From: Verrucomicrobium spinosum DSM 4136 = JCM 18804
Lineage (GTDB): Bacteria > Verrucomicrobiota > Verrucomicrobiia > Verrucomicrobiales > Verrucomicrobiaceae
Reading direction: 5' to 3'
NCBI RefSeq assembly: GCF_000172155.1
Contig: NZ_ABIZ01000001.1
Location: 3,753,105-3,817,104 of the forward strand
DNA length: 64,000 nt
How positions within the stretch are numbered: the stretch's first letter is position 1; the number at the start of each line of letters is the position of its first letter. This document shows, piece after piece, positions 1 to 7,896 of this stretch. Position numbers and translations under genes: made by a program. The notes beneath the pieces are model-generated. The model was not told the DNA's origin. It worked only from the letters and a program-made list of their open reading frames with translations, and ran no database searches.

Positions 1-768
1 GGGCTGGACTTCTCCAACCTGAATGCCCTGCGCGAAGTTTATGAGCGATGCACCGGCATGTCAGTGCCGCCCCGCCATCCGTATTCGGGAGAACTGGTAT
101 TCACCGCCTTCAGCGGTTCCCATCAAGATGCCATCAAGAAAGGCCTGACCGGTTGGGAGAAGAAGGGCGGCGTCTGGGACGTCCCTTATTTGACCATTGA
201 TCCGAAGGACATCGGTCGTGAGTATCGCGAGGTGATCCGGGTAAACAGCCAGAGTGGCAAAGGCGGGGTCGCCTACTTGCTGGAGGCTGAGTTCGGCATC
301 GAGCTGCCAAAAGATTTGCAGCGGGAATTTGGCCCGTTGGCCAACGATGAGGTGGATCGTCTGGGGCGCGAAGTGACCGCGAGCGAACTCAAGACCATGT
401 TCTGGAACGAGTATATCGAGAGGGAGCAGCCCTACTCTCTGAAACACTTCCATGCGGATGGCACCACGGGTGTATTCCGCTGCCGTGCCAGCGTCTTCCA
501 GAAGGGGCAGGAGGTGGAGGTTACGGGAGAGGGCAATGGTCCTATCGCAGCGTTTGTGGACGGCCTGGTCAAAAGTGGCGCCCCCGCCTTTGAGATCGCA
601 ACCTACCGTGAGCAGTCTCTGAGCGAAGGCACTGGTGCCAGTGCGTTGTCTTTCATCCAGATCAAGCTGGCTGGCGGCAAACACGTCTGGGGAGCAGGGG
701 TGGACACCAATATCGAATTGGCCTCCATCAAAGCAGTGCTCAGCGCGGTGAACCGTGCGATGAAATAA
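1..768 (+). CDS. leuA: 2-isopropylmalate synthase, C-terminal part (5' end outside window)
   Basis: Last 255 residues of 2-isopropylmalate synthase, which condenses acetyl-CoA with 2-oxoisovalerate in the first committed step of leucine synthesis. The reading frame is open from base 1, so the catalytic TIM barrel lies upstream. The visible start covers the end of the catalytic region, with a TAFSGSHQDAIKKG stretch and a VNSQSGKGG motif, typical of the longer class II (yeast/mycobacterial type) LeuA. Residues from about 130 to the end are the LeuA regulatory dimer domain that binds leucine. Family assignment is firm; leucine feedback is inferred from the family. A strong hairpin follows 24 bp after the stop. 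Confidence 0.95.
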   Translation, partial: GLDFSNLNALREVYERCTGMSVPPRHPYSGELVFTAFSGSHQDAIKKGLTGWEKKGGVWDVPYLTIDPKDIGREYREVIRVNSQSGKGGVAYLLEAEFGIELPKDLQREFGPLANDEVDRLGREVTASELKTMFWNEYIEREQPYSLKHFHADGTTGVFRCRASVFQKGQEVEVTGEGNGPIAAFVDGLVKSGAPAFEIATYREQSLSEGTGASALSFIQIKLAGGKHVWGAGVDTNIELASIKAVLSAVNRAMK

Positions 769-791
769 TTCAGGGGTGGTGCTCCCAAATG

Positions 792-827
792 AAAAGCGCC
801 CGCATCCGGTGAGGATGCGGGCGCTTT
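792..827. terminator. Bidirectional rho-independent terminator
   Basis: A near-perfect hairpin of 16 bp whose arms begin AAAAGCGCCCGCATCC and end in the complementary strand, with a 4-base loop and T-rich flank on both strands. It lies between the convergent ends of leuA (+) and the oxidoreductase small subunit (-) and can serve both. Confidence 0.9.
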
Positions 828-852
828 TGTTTTCGGTAAAGAGGGTCAAGCT

Positions 853-1515
853 TTAGGCCACGTCTTCCAGCCCCAGCATCTTGATGACCTCCTGGGGTAC
901 GCCAGGGTAGTCGCCGGGAAGGCTGATGTTCCCCACGTAGCCCAATTGTTTCCAAGTGGCGCTGTGGGTGTAGTACCCGCCCAGGGTCAGCTTGCGGAAG
1001 AGACGGAAGAAGCTAACACCGATCTTGTACTGCGGCTTGGCGGTGGTGTGATCGCAGATGTCATCCACGATGGCGGTTTGTTGGGCGGCAGTGAGCTCCA
1101 CGAAGGTCTTTTCAAACCGGCGGAAGCTTTCGGTATTGAGCCAGCCGAGGCCGCCGCGAATCACATCGCAGTCGTCCTTCTTGTCGTCATAGGGGGCGCT
1201 GCACCATTCGTTGATGAAGTCATGCACGCCCACCTCGCTGGCCGCCGGGCCGAGGTTGTCCTTGGGCAGGATGATGTCGGCGAGGACCTTGGTGGTGTTC
1301 AGCTCCTCGGGGGAGAAGAGTTTGGTCCACGGATAGACCGCAGGCTTCATGTAGTCCGGGTCGTAGATCGGACTGCGGGTGGAGATTGCCGGAGGCGAAG
1401 GTTCCGTCTCATTGGGAGCGGCCAGCACGTCTGGGGCTGCGGCAGTACCGGCTGCGGTGCCGGCAAACCACTTCAGGGCGTCGCGGCGGGAAAGGGGGGC
1501 GCGGTTGTCAGACAT
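853..1515 (-). CDS. Tat-exported gluconate 2-dehydrogenase subunit 3 family protein
   Basis: 220 residues resembling the small (gamma) subunit of membrane-bound GMC-type sugar and gluconate dehydrogenases. A twin-arginine signal (RRDALKWFAG, residues 10-19) followed by an Ala-rich stretch to about residue 32 indicates folded export by the Tat pathway. In this family the small subunit lacks its own cofactor and carries the large flavoprotein subunit out of the cytoplasm as a hitch-hiker. That matches the GMC flavoprotein gene 73 bp upstream on the same strand, which lacks a signal. No separate cytochrome c subunit gene is adjacent, so the electron acceptor cannot be read from this locus. The substrate is unknown. 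Confidence 0.85.
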   Translation of the reverse strand: MSDNRAPLSRRDALKWFAGTAAGTAAAPDVLAAPNETEPSPPAISTRSPIYDPDYMKPAVYPWTKLFSPEELNTTKVLADIILPKDNLGPAASEVGVHDFINEWCSAPYDDKKDDCDVIRGGLGWLNTESFRRFEKTFVELTAAQQTAIVDDICDHTTAKPQYKIGVSFFRLFRKLTLGGYYTHSATWKQLGYVGNISLPGDYPGVPQEVIKMLGLEDVA

Positions 1516-1537
1516 TGGGAGCGAGGAGAAATTGTTT

Positions 1538-1568
1538 AACCACAGAGGGCACAGAGTTTCACAGAGGG
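1538..1568. repeat. Short CACAGAG repeat unit in intergenic space
   Basis: Three imperfect 9-10 bp units (CACAGAGGG, CACAGAGTTT, CACAGAGGG) follow each other in the 73-bp gap between the GMC subunit genes. Similar CACAGAG-rich intergenic elements occur dispersed in many environmental genomes, to my recollection; only one copy is visible in this window. Confidence 0.5.
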
Positions 1569-1588
1569 ATTATCTTGAAGTCAGTTTC

Positions 1589-3370
1589 CTAGATGTTGCC
1601 GCGCTTCATCTCCTCCATGAGGTACTCACTGCCGCGCCATGCGAGGGCCAGGATGGTGAGCGTTGGATTTTTGTCCGGGTTCGAGGGGAGTACGGACCCG
1701 TCCATGAGGAAGAGGTTCTTCACCTCCCAGGTCTGGCAGTACTGGTTGGCGATGCTGGTGGCTTCGTCCGGTCCCATGCGGGCGGTGCCCACTTCGTGAA
1801 TGATCTCACCAGGGCGCTGGATGGCATCGCGGCCGGATTTGGGCTTGGCGGTGCCGCCCATGAGCTCAATGAGCTCGGCAAAAGTCTGTTGCATGTGTTC
1901 GGCCTGCTTGATCTCGTGATCGCTCCACTTCCAGTGGAAGCGCAGCACCGGGATGCCCCATTGATCCACCACAGATGGATCCAGTTCGCAGTAGCAGTCC
2001 TTGTTGGGGACCATCTCGCCGCGACCGGAGAAGCCAAAGCTGGCACCGTAGTAACGGCGGGCATCTTCTTTGAGCTTGGTTCCATAGACCCCGGGGGATT
2101 TGCCGTCCAGCACACCCAGGCTGCCCACGCTGGGCATGCGGCGTCCGCCGCCCATCTCAATGTGGTAGCCGCGGGCGAACCCGAGCTTGTTGTGATCGCG
2201 AACCAGCCACCACGGGGTGTACACGTGGATGCCGCCAGCGCCGTCTTCGTTGAAGGGCGGCAGGTTTTCCAGAGCGGGAATGTGCGCCCCCAGATTGGTG
2301 CCCACGCTGTCCATGAGGTTCTTGCCCAGCTGCCCGCTAGCGTTGGCCAGGCCGTTGGCATCCTTCCCCTTGGAATTCATGAGGATGCGGGTGGTCTCGC
2401 AGGTGCTGGCGGCAAGGATGACGACCCTGGCTTTGGCCACAGCATCCTTGCGGGTCACTTTGTCAATGTAGTGGACTCCGGTGGCGCGACCGTCTTTGCC
2501 CACGATGACTTCGCGCACCATGGCGTCCGTAATGATGTCCAGATTCCCGGTCTGCAGGGCAGGTGGGATGAGCACCGTGGTGCTCTGGAAGTTGGCCCGG
2601 ATCGAGCAGCCGCGGATACAATCTGTGGCCCAGAAGCACGGTGCCCGCATGGACATGTCCGTGCCCATGATTTCCTGCGCCTTGGGATTGTTGGGGAAGA
2701 GTTCCTTCGCGATCTTGGGCCCGTTCATGGGCTTGGTCAGTACCGCGCGGCGGGCGGCGACGATGGGCACTCCTACTTTTTTGCCTGCCTTGCGGGCCAG
2801 CAGATCACCCACGCGAGGTTTCGGCGCAGGCTGTAGCACCCCTGGTGAGGAGTCGGGAGCATTTTCAATGCCACAGTTTTCGCCGTACACCCCGATGAGC
2901 ATCTCCGTCTTGTCATACCACGGAGCGATGTCGCCGTACCGGATGGGCCAGTCATAGCCCAGACCATCGCGAGACTTGGGGATGAAATCATGTTCACCAA
3001 ACCGGAGGGAGATGCGGCCCCAGTGGTTGGTGCGGCCTCCGAGCATACGGGAGCGCCACCACCAAAAAGATCCCTCTGTCCCGGGTTTGTTTGTGTACGG
3101 CTCTCCAGGCACCTGCCAGCCGCCGCCTACCGTGGCGTCGTAGTAGCCAAAGAACCGGTCGGGTGTGCGGTCACCTCTCAGGGGGGCCATCTCCGGTGTG
3201 TTGAACATCGGCGTCTCCTTCATGGGCTCGTAGTTGCGCCCGGCTTCGAGCATCAACACCTTCATGCCGTTTAGGCTGAGCTGCAGGGCGGCCATCCCGC
3301 CGCCCGCACCGGAGCCGACGACGATAACATCATATTGTGGTTGAGTCTTGCGATCCGTGAGGAGTGCCAT
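1589..3370 (-). CDS. GMC family FAD-dependent oxidoreductase (large subunit)
   Basis: 593-residue flavoprotein of the glucose-methanol-choline family. The ADP-binding Rossmann motif GSGAGGG is at residues 19-25, followed by LMLEAGRNYE. The C-terminal GMC domain contains GTARMGPDEATS and the closing motif NPTLTILALAWR. The sequence pattern is closest to the large subunits of three-component gluconate/sorbitol dehydrogenases. It probably oxidises a sugar or polyol alcohol in the periplasm, exported together with its Tat-signalled partner encoded directly downstream. The substrate cannot be told from sequence. The start sits in a GGAGGAG-rich leader, a good ribosome site. Confidence 0.9.
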   Translation of the reverse strand: MALLTDRKTQPQYDVIVVGSGAGGGMAALQLSLNGMKVLMLEAGRNYEPMKETPMFNTPEMAPLRGDRTPDRFFGYYDATVGGGWQVPGEPYTNKPGTEGSFWWWRSRMLGGRTNHWGRISLRFGEHDFIPKSRDGLGYDWPIRYGDIAPWYDKTEMLIGVYGENCGIENAPDSSPGVLQPAPKPRVGDLLARKAGKKVGVPIVAARRAVLTKPMNGPKIAKELFPNNPKAQEIMGTDMSMRAPCFWATDCIRGCSIRANFQSTTVLIPPALQTGNLDIITDAMVREVIVGKDGRATGVHYIDKVTRKDAVAKARVVILAASTCETTRILMNSKGKDANGLANASGQLGKNLMDSVGTNLGAHIPALENLPPFNEDGAGGIHVYTPWWLVRDHNKLGFARGYHIEMGGGRRMPSVGSLGVLDGKSPGVYGTKLKEDARRYYGASFGFSGRGEMVPNKDCYCELDPSVVDQWGIPVLRFHWKWSDHEIKQAEHMQQTFAELIELMGGTAKPKSGRDAIQRPGEIIHEVGTARMGPDEATSIANQYCQTWEVKNLFLMDGSVLPSNPDKNPTLTILALAWRGSEYLMEEMKRGNI

Positions 3371-3670
3371 GGAGGAGAGGAGGGAAAGAAGTGAGAAGAA
3401 CTCAGAAGGGGCAGAAAGTAACGCGCATCGCTCTGGCTCTATTACAATTCAGAGCAAGGAACGCAGCAAGGGGCAAGGTGAAACCACAGGTCTGGACCGA
3501 ATGGTGGGGCTGCGCCGAGGGACGTGCTGCCGGCTGCATGGATCAACCTATGTGCTCCCATTTGCTCCGCGAGATGTGCTTTTTTGATCAGGTTTTGTCA
3601 CCGAAGGCTGAAAGAGTCAGGTCGCTGAAACCCTTGATCTCAATCGCGCATCGTCCGTCCGCCAGAAGCC
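3371..3670. other. Intergenic region between divergent genes, no gene seen
   Basis: 300 bp separating the divergent GMC oxidoreductase and mqo. Short reading frames cross it but none has a convincing start or composition. It must hold the promoters for both neighbours, but I cannot point to a clear sigma-70 pair. No tRNA or hairpin terminator was recognised. Confidence 0.6.
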
Positions 3671-5170
3671 ATGAAATACGACTCCCATATCGAGCATCCC
3701 GACGTCATTCTCATCGGCAGCGGCATCATGTCCGCCAATCTTGGGGCGATGCTGAAGAGGCTGGAGCCGAAACTTTCCATCCAGGTCTATGAGGCGACGG
3801 AAGAGCTGGCCCAGGAGAGTTCGCATGGCTGGAACAATGCTGGCACCGGCCATGCCGGAATCTGTGAACTCAGCTACACGCCCAAGCGTGATGCGGACGG
3901 TTCGGTGAACGTCCAGAAGCTGATCGAAATCTTTGCGCAGTTCGAGCAGTCCAAGCAGTTCTGGAGCAACGCCGTGGCCAGTGGCATGATTTCCGGGCCC
4001 AAGGAGTTCATCAACCCGGTTCCCCATCTCAGCTTCGTGCATGGGCAGGAGATGGTCGATTTTCTGCGGGACCGATACGAGGGCATGGCCGCCCACCACT
4101 TTTTCCGCGGCATCGAGTACTCGACTGACCGTGAGACCATCGCGAGATGGGCACCTTTGTTGATGGATGGCCGAGGAAGTGAGCCGGTGGCAGCCACGAA
4201 GATGGACAATGGGACGGATGTGAACTTTGGAGCCATCGCCCGGAAGTTGCTGAACTGGCTGGGTGCCCAGGACCGTTGTGGGATTGCTTCAAACCACCGG
4301 GTCACGGACATGAAACGTGGGGCCTCGGGCTGGACGCTGGAGATTAAAGACCTCGCTACTGGCCGGGTTCGCACCAATGACGCCCGGTTCGTGTTTGTAG
4401 GCGCGGGAGGCGGGAGCTTGCCCTTGTTGCAAAAGTCGGGAATTGCGGAGGCCAAGGGGCTGGGAGGTTTTCCCATCGGTGGGCAATGGTTGATTTGTGA
4501 GAATCCAGAGGTCGTGCGGCGTCACCAGGCCAAGGTGTATGGTCAGCCGCTGGATGCCGCGCCCACCATGGCGGTGCCTCACCTGGACACTCGGATGTTG
4601 GACGGCAAGAAGACGTTGCTGTTCGGGCCGTTTGCCGCCTGGACCACCAAGTTCCTGCACAAGAAGGGAAGCCGCCTGGATCTGCCCGGCTCCATTCGAC
4701 CGGACAATCTCTTCACTTTGATGAACGTCGGGCTGCACAACTTGAGTCTGGTGAAGTACCTGGTGCAGCAGGGGACCCAGAGCATGCAGGATCGTTTGGA
4801 TGTCCTTCACGTCTTCTATCCAGCGGCCCGAGAGCAGGACTGGAAACTCATTGATGCAGGAATCCGGGTGCAGGCGATCAAGAAGACCGATGGCAAGGCC
4901 GGAATCGTCCACTATGGCACGGAGGTGATCACCAGTGATGATCTCAGTCTTTCTGCCTTGCTGGGTGCCTCGCCGGGTGCCTCCGTCTCCGTCAATATCG
5001 TGTTGGAGGTTGTGAAAAAGTGCTTTCCTCACCTGCTGGACACTCCTGAAGGCAGCCGACGCATGAGCGAGTTGATCCCCACCTGGCACCTGGATGTCCG
5101 GAAGCCGGAGTTGGCAGGACGGTTCCACGAGATTCGCCGGGAAGTGGATGGGACATTGCAGCTGGCTTGA
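3671..5170 (+). CDS. mqo: Malate:quinone oxidoreductase
   Basis: 499 residues, the normal length for Mqo, a peripheral membrane flavoprotein that oxidises malate to oxaloacetate and passes electrons to quinones in the TCA cycle. The FAD-binding motif is GSGIMSANLGA at residues 16-26, the family variant of the dinucleotide fold. The family signature SSHGWNNAGTGHAG follows near residue 50. The C-terminal region ends with a SALLGASPGASVSV stretch typical of Mqo. Starts at ATG with a monocistronic layout: divergent from the GMC gene, followed after about 100 bp by a glycosyltransferase with its own start. Confidence 0.95.
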   Translation: MKYDSHIEHPDVILIGSGIMSANLGAMLKRLEPKLSIQVYEATEELAQESSHGWNNAGTGHAGICELSYTPKRDADGSVNVQKLIEIFAQFEQSKQFWSNAVASGMISGPKEFINPVPHLSFVHGQEMVDFLRDRYEGMAAHHFFRGIEYSTDRETIARWAPLLMDGRGSEPVAATKMDNGTDVNFGAIARKLLNWLGAQDRCGIASNHRVTDMKRGASGWTLEIKDLATGRVRTNDARFVFVGAGGGSLPLLQKSGIAEAKGLGGFPIGGQWLICENPEVVRRHQAKVYGQPLDAAPTMAVPHLDTRMLDGKKTLLFGPFAAWTTKFLHKKGSRLDLPGSIRPDNLFTLMNVGLHNLSLVKYLVQQGTQSMQDRLDVLHVFYPAAREQDWKLIDAGIRVQAIKKTDGKAGIVHYGTEVITSDDLSLSALLGASPGASVSVNIVLEVVKKCFPHLLDTPEGSRRMSELIPTWHLDVRKPELAGRFHEIRREVDGTLQLA

Positions 5171-5267
5171 TGGGCTCTGGCCGTTTTGTCGGCAAAGGGT
5201 GCCAGAATTGCCAACTTTGCGTCTTGTGCCTTGAAGTGTCGTATCTCCTCAAGATACTAGTGCTCCT

Positions 5268-6467
5268 TTGAAGTCCGTCGCCAACCCATCCACCACTGCT
5301 ACTCCTTCCCGATTGCTGTATGCCACCAGCGCAGGACTGGGCGGCGCGGGGTTGAACACGACTTCTCTGGAAGGGGTGTTGGCTTCGTGGCGGGGGGGAT
5401 ATCTGAGCAGGGCAATCTGCTATGCGAACCGCCAGCAGGAGGTGCCGGCGGGGAAAGTGAGATCGCTGCAACACCATCCTGTGCGGCTGCTCTCCTGTCT
5501 GGGAAGCAAGGACTACTATGCCGCCAAAAAGACCTATCTGGACTGGCACGTGGCGCGAGAGCTGCGGCGGGGTGGCTACGACTTCTTCCATGGTTGGAGC
5601 GGGGAGTGTTTCCAATCCCTGGTCGAGGCCCGTATGCGGGGGGTTCCCAGCGTCATGGATGTCCCCACCTGGCATCGGAACAAAGGGGTGGTGAAACCGG
5701 CCGAGACCAAAACGGAGCGTGAGGCGAGGTTGAAGGATCGGGGATGGCGTGACTGGCGGAAACACCTGCATGCCACCCGCCTGCACAATCTGGCAGAGTA
5801 CGACCTTGCCAGCATCCTCCTCATGCCTTCACGGAAGTCTGCTGAGACTTTCCTGGTCGCGGGAATTCCGGAGCGGAAACTGCAGTATGTGGGACGCGGC
5901 GTGGATCTCGCCCGATATCGTCCTGCGGAGGCACCGCCCGAGGTGTTCCGAGTGGGATTCGTCGGAGCGCTGATTCAAAGAAAAGGCGTGCATCATCTGA
6001 TTGAAGCCTGGAAAAGGCTTCGTCTCCATGATGCCGAACTGGTTCTGGTGGGCAGTGTGCACGAGGAAATAAAACCTTTCCTCCATGGGGCCGAGGAGGC
6101 GGGAGTGCGAGTGGTCGGCTTCACCTCCAGTGTGCAGGACGAGCTCCGCCGTTGCGCGGTGTTTGCCTTCCCCAGCGAGTGCGAGGGATTTGCCAAATCC
6201 ACCCTCGAGGCGGCGGCTTGCGGCCTCCCGCTCATCGCCACACGCGAGTCTGGCGATGCCATCGTGGACCAGGAAACGGGGCTGCTCATCCCTCCCAACA
6301 ACGTGGATGCCCTCTGTGCCGCGTTGGAGCACGCTGCCAAGCACCGGGATGCACTTGCCGAGATGGGCAGGAAGGCCCGTGCCCTGGTGGAGCGTGAGTT
6401 CACGTGGGATCACTACAGGCAGCGCATCTCGGCAGGATACGCCCGAGCGTTCGCAGTGGGACGCTGA
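5268..6467 (+). CDS. Family 4-type glycosyltransferase
   Basis: 399 residues of the GT-B fold, group 1 glycosyltransferase family. The N-terminal half carries a Gly-rich acceptor-side loop (SAGLGGAGLN). The C-terminal half has the nucleotide-sugar donor fold, with RVGFVGALIQRKGVHHLIEA and the retaining-enzyme E-x7-E signature in CEGFAKSTLE followed by AACGLPLIATR. It transfers a sugar from an activated donor to an unknown acceptor, perhaps an envelope glycan. The start is a TTG at 5268; no in-frame ATG fits the conserved N-terminus. Neighbours (mqo, SRPBCC protein) do not suggest a pathway, and no other polysaccharide genes are adjacent. Confidence 0.85.
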   Translation: MKSVANPSTTATPSRLLYATSAGLGGAGLNTTSLEGVLASWRGGYLSRAICYANRQQEVPAGKVRSLQHHPVRLLSCLGSKDYYAAKKTYLDWHVARELRRGGYDFFHGWSGECFQSLVEARMRGVPSVMDVPTWHRNKGVVKPAETKTEREARLKDRGWRDWRKHLHATRLHNLAEYDLASILLMPSRKSAETFLVAGIPERKLQYVGRGVDLARYRPAEAPPEVFRVGFVGALIQRKGVHHLIEAWKRLRLHDAELVLVGSVHEEIKPFLHGAEEAGVRVVGFTSSVQDELRRCAVFAFPSECEGFAKSTLEAAACGLPLIATRESGDAIVDQETGLLIPPNNVDALCAALEHAAKHRDALAEMGRKARALVEREFTWDHYRQRISAGYARAFAVGR

Positions 6468-6536
6468 GGCTCAGGCAGCCATTGCCTTGAAAGGGTTTTA
6501 GGAAAACGCGATCGATTCCTGGGGAGGGCCTTGCCA

Positions 6537-6995
6537 TCATTCCCACCGGCCGAACTCTTCCACCAGCTTCTCCTGACGATACGCGAATATCCTCGTGAGT
6601 TGCATTTTCACGAGGGGGAAAGCCACGTCTCCAAGCGGTGTCAGCGGAAGTTTGTACACCACATGGTCGCGTGCGAGCGTGCCACCATCTGGAAGTTCTT
6701 CAAAAGTGTGAGTGTGCTCCCACAAGGCGTACGGTCCCTTCAGTTGGGTGTCCACGAAGTGGTTTGGCGGATCCCATGCGGAGATGAGGGTGGTCCAGTG
6801 AAAGGACATGCCAAAGATTGCCAGCTTATAGTCGATGAGAGCACCTTCCTTGATCTCCAGCGGAAGAGGGGAGATGATGTGGAATTTGAGTTCCGGGGGG
6901 GTAATCTTTTCCAGGTTGGTGGCGTCGGAGAAGAAGGCAAACACCTGTTCCCGCGGAGCAGGGAGTTTGAGTTCATAGTCCAGAGTGTGTTCCAT
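6537..6995 (-). CDS. SRPBCC-family ligand-binding protein
   Basis: 152 residues of the START/polyketide-cyclase-like SRPBCC fold, with a hydrophobic cavity that binds lipids or other small apolar ligands. The beginning LKLPAPREQVFAFFSDATNLEKI is the usual first strand and helix of this fold. ITPPELKF and the central WTTLISAWDPPNHFVDTQ stretch match cell-division-inhibitor-like SRPBCC proteins. I chose the ATG at 6995 because the conserved fold begins four residues later. An upstream in-frame ATG at 7061 would add 22 unconserved-looking residues. No ligand or partner can be assigned. Confidence 0.75.
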   Translation of the reverse strand: MEHTLDYELKLPAPREQVFAFFSDATNLEKITPPELKFHIISPLPLEIKEGALIDYKLAIFGMSFHWTTLISAWDPPNHFVDTQLKGPYALWEHTHTFEELPDGGTLARDHVVYKLPLTPLGDVAFPLVKMQLTRIFAYRQEKLVEEFGRWE

Positions 6996-7059
6996 GAAAT
7001 GTGAATACGGTGGATTGTCTGCCGGGGAAACCGCCAAATGTCCTGAAGCAGGGGCACTC

Positions 7060-7209
7060 ATGCGGAATCCGTATTATTTGACCTTGGATGTGCCGCAAGA
7101 ACTGGCGGAAGTGACTCCGACCGCTTTGACGCAGGCCTTTGTGCAACAGAGGCAGAAGGACACGATGGGTGTGCCGCGCAAAGCGCTCGGAGTATGGGCA
7201 AAAAGATGA
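7060..7209 (+). CDS. Possible 49-residue protein of unknown function
   Basis: Small open frame beginning MRNPYYLTLDVPQEL with an AGGGG sequence 6-10 bp upstream of its ATG. It lies between the SRPBCC gene (opposite strand) and the HNH gene. I do not recognise the product, and its codon use is not clearly coding. It could be the remnant of a longer gene or chance. If the SRPBCC gene starts at 7061 instead of 6995 the two would overlap head to head. Confidence 0.3.
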   Translation: MRNPYYLTLDVPQELAEVTPTALTQAFVQQRQKDTMGVPRKALGVWAKR

Positions 7210-7252
7210 GTCAACCCGGGCTTTGAAGTTTTTTTCACATTTTCTATTGCAA

Positions 7253-7285
7253 GGTGTTCAAATGTTAATTATTCATTTGAACACC
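7253..7285. promoter_or_regulatory. Perfect 12-bp inverted repeat abutting the HNH gene start
   Basis: The arm GGTGTTCAAATG (7253-7264) is exactly repeated in inverse at 7274-7285 (CATTTGAACACC), separated by the 9-base AT-only spacer TTAATTATT. The right arm touches the ATG at 7286. It could be a protein operator or an RNA hairpin that hides the ribosome site. No separate Shine-Dalgarno is visible between it and the start codon. Confidence 0.7.
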
Positions 7286-7759
7286 ATGCGCCACCAACGA
7301 CAATTGACTCCCTACGAGCTCTTGAAGTTCTTCGCCGACGGCGCGCACTGGCGCCGCCTGTTCTCCAAGGTCAGCACCATCGAGACCGCGCCGCAGTGGC
7401 GGCACTTGTACGAGACCTACCTGGACTCGCAAGCCTGGTGCGAAGTGCGTCAGCAGCGGTTGGCCTTGGATCAGCATCGCTGTGTGTGCTGCGGCTCCAC
7501 CGGGGAGGCGGGCCGGTATCTTGAGGTGCACCACCAAGACTACCAGAAGGTGGGGGGAGAGGATGTGGCCGAAGATGTGCGCACCCTGTGCCGCCACTGC
7601 TTTCACGGAGACAAGGGACGCCTCGATTTTCTCGCCCGCCTGCGTGGTCCCCGGCCCTGGGATGAAATTTGCCGTCTGGGTTATGACAGCATCATGGAGA
7701 CGGTCCGCACTCGTCGCGATCTTGCGGCCGCTTCAGCACCCGCTGCCATGGTCGCCTAG
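7286..7759 (+). CDS. HNH-type zinc-binding nuclease-like protein
   Basis: 157 residues with an HNH/zinc-finger core. A first cysteine knuckle CVCCG (C66, C68, C69) is followed by the EVHHQDY box (H82-H83) and a second knuckle CRHC (C102, C105), the order and spacing of HNH endonucleases with a structural zinc. The N-terminal 60 residues (TPYELLKFFADGAHWRRLF) are helical and of unknown role. No methyltransferase, integrase or phage gene is adjacent, so it is not an obvious restriction or homing enzyme. I start it at 7286 because the inverted repeat ends there. An upstream in-frame ATG at 7262 would place the repeat inside the coding region. Confidence 0.75.
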   Translation: MRHQRQLTPYELLKFFADGAHWRRLFSKVSTIETAPQWRHLYETYLDSQAWCEVRQQRLALDQHRCVCCGSTGEAGRYLEVHHQDYQKVGGEDVAEDVRTLCRHCFHGDKGRLDFLARLRGPRPWDEICRLGYDSIMETVRTRRDLAAASAPAAMVA

Positions 7760-7896
7760 GCACCCCTTTCAGACGATGGCCTCACCGGCTGTCGTAAAGC
7801 CCCCCTGGAACTGAGGAGGGCGGGACGGTAACGTCGCATCCTTTGATTTTCCTCCAAGTATCAGGTCTGGTGCTTGGAGATTTGAAGTTTGATTCT

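Noticed and set aside
1379-2836. Plus-strand open frame of 485 codons opposite the GMC oxidoreductase
   Set aside because: The opposite strand encodes a clear GMC oxidoreductase with family motifs. This frame has no recognisable features.
7253-7285. Verrucomicrobial LexA box at the inverted repeat
   Set aside because: As I recall it, the proposed motif for this phylum has TGTTC and GAACA separated by 4 bases. Here the spacing is 19 bases, so I do not call an SOS box.
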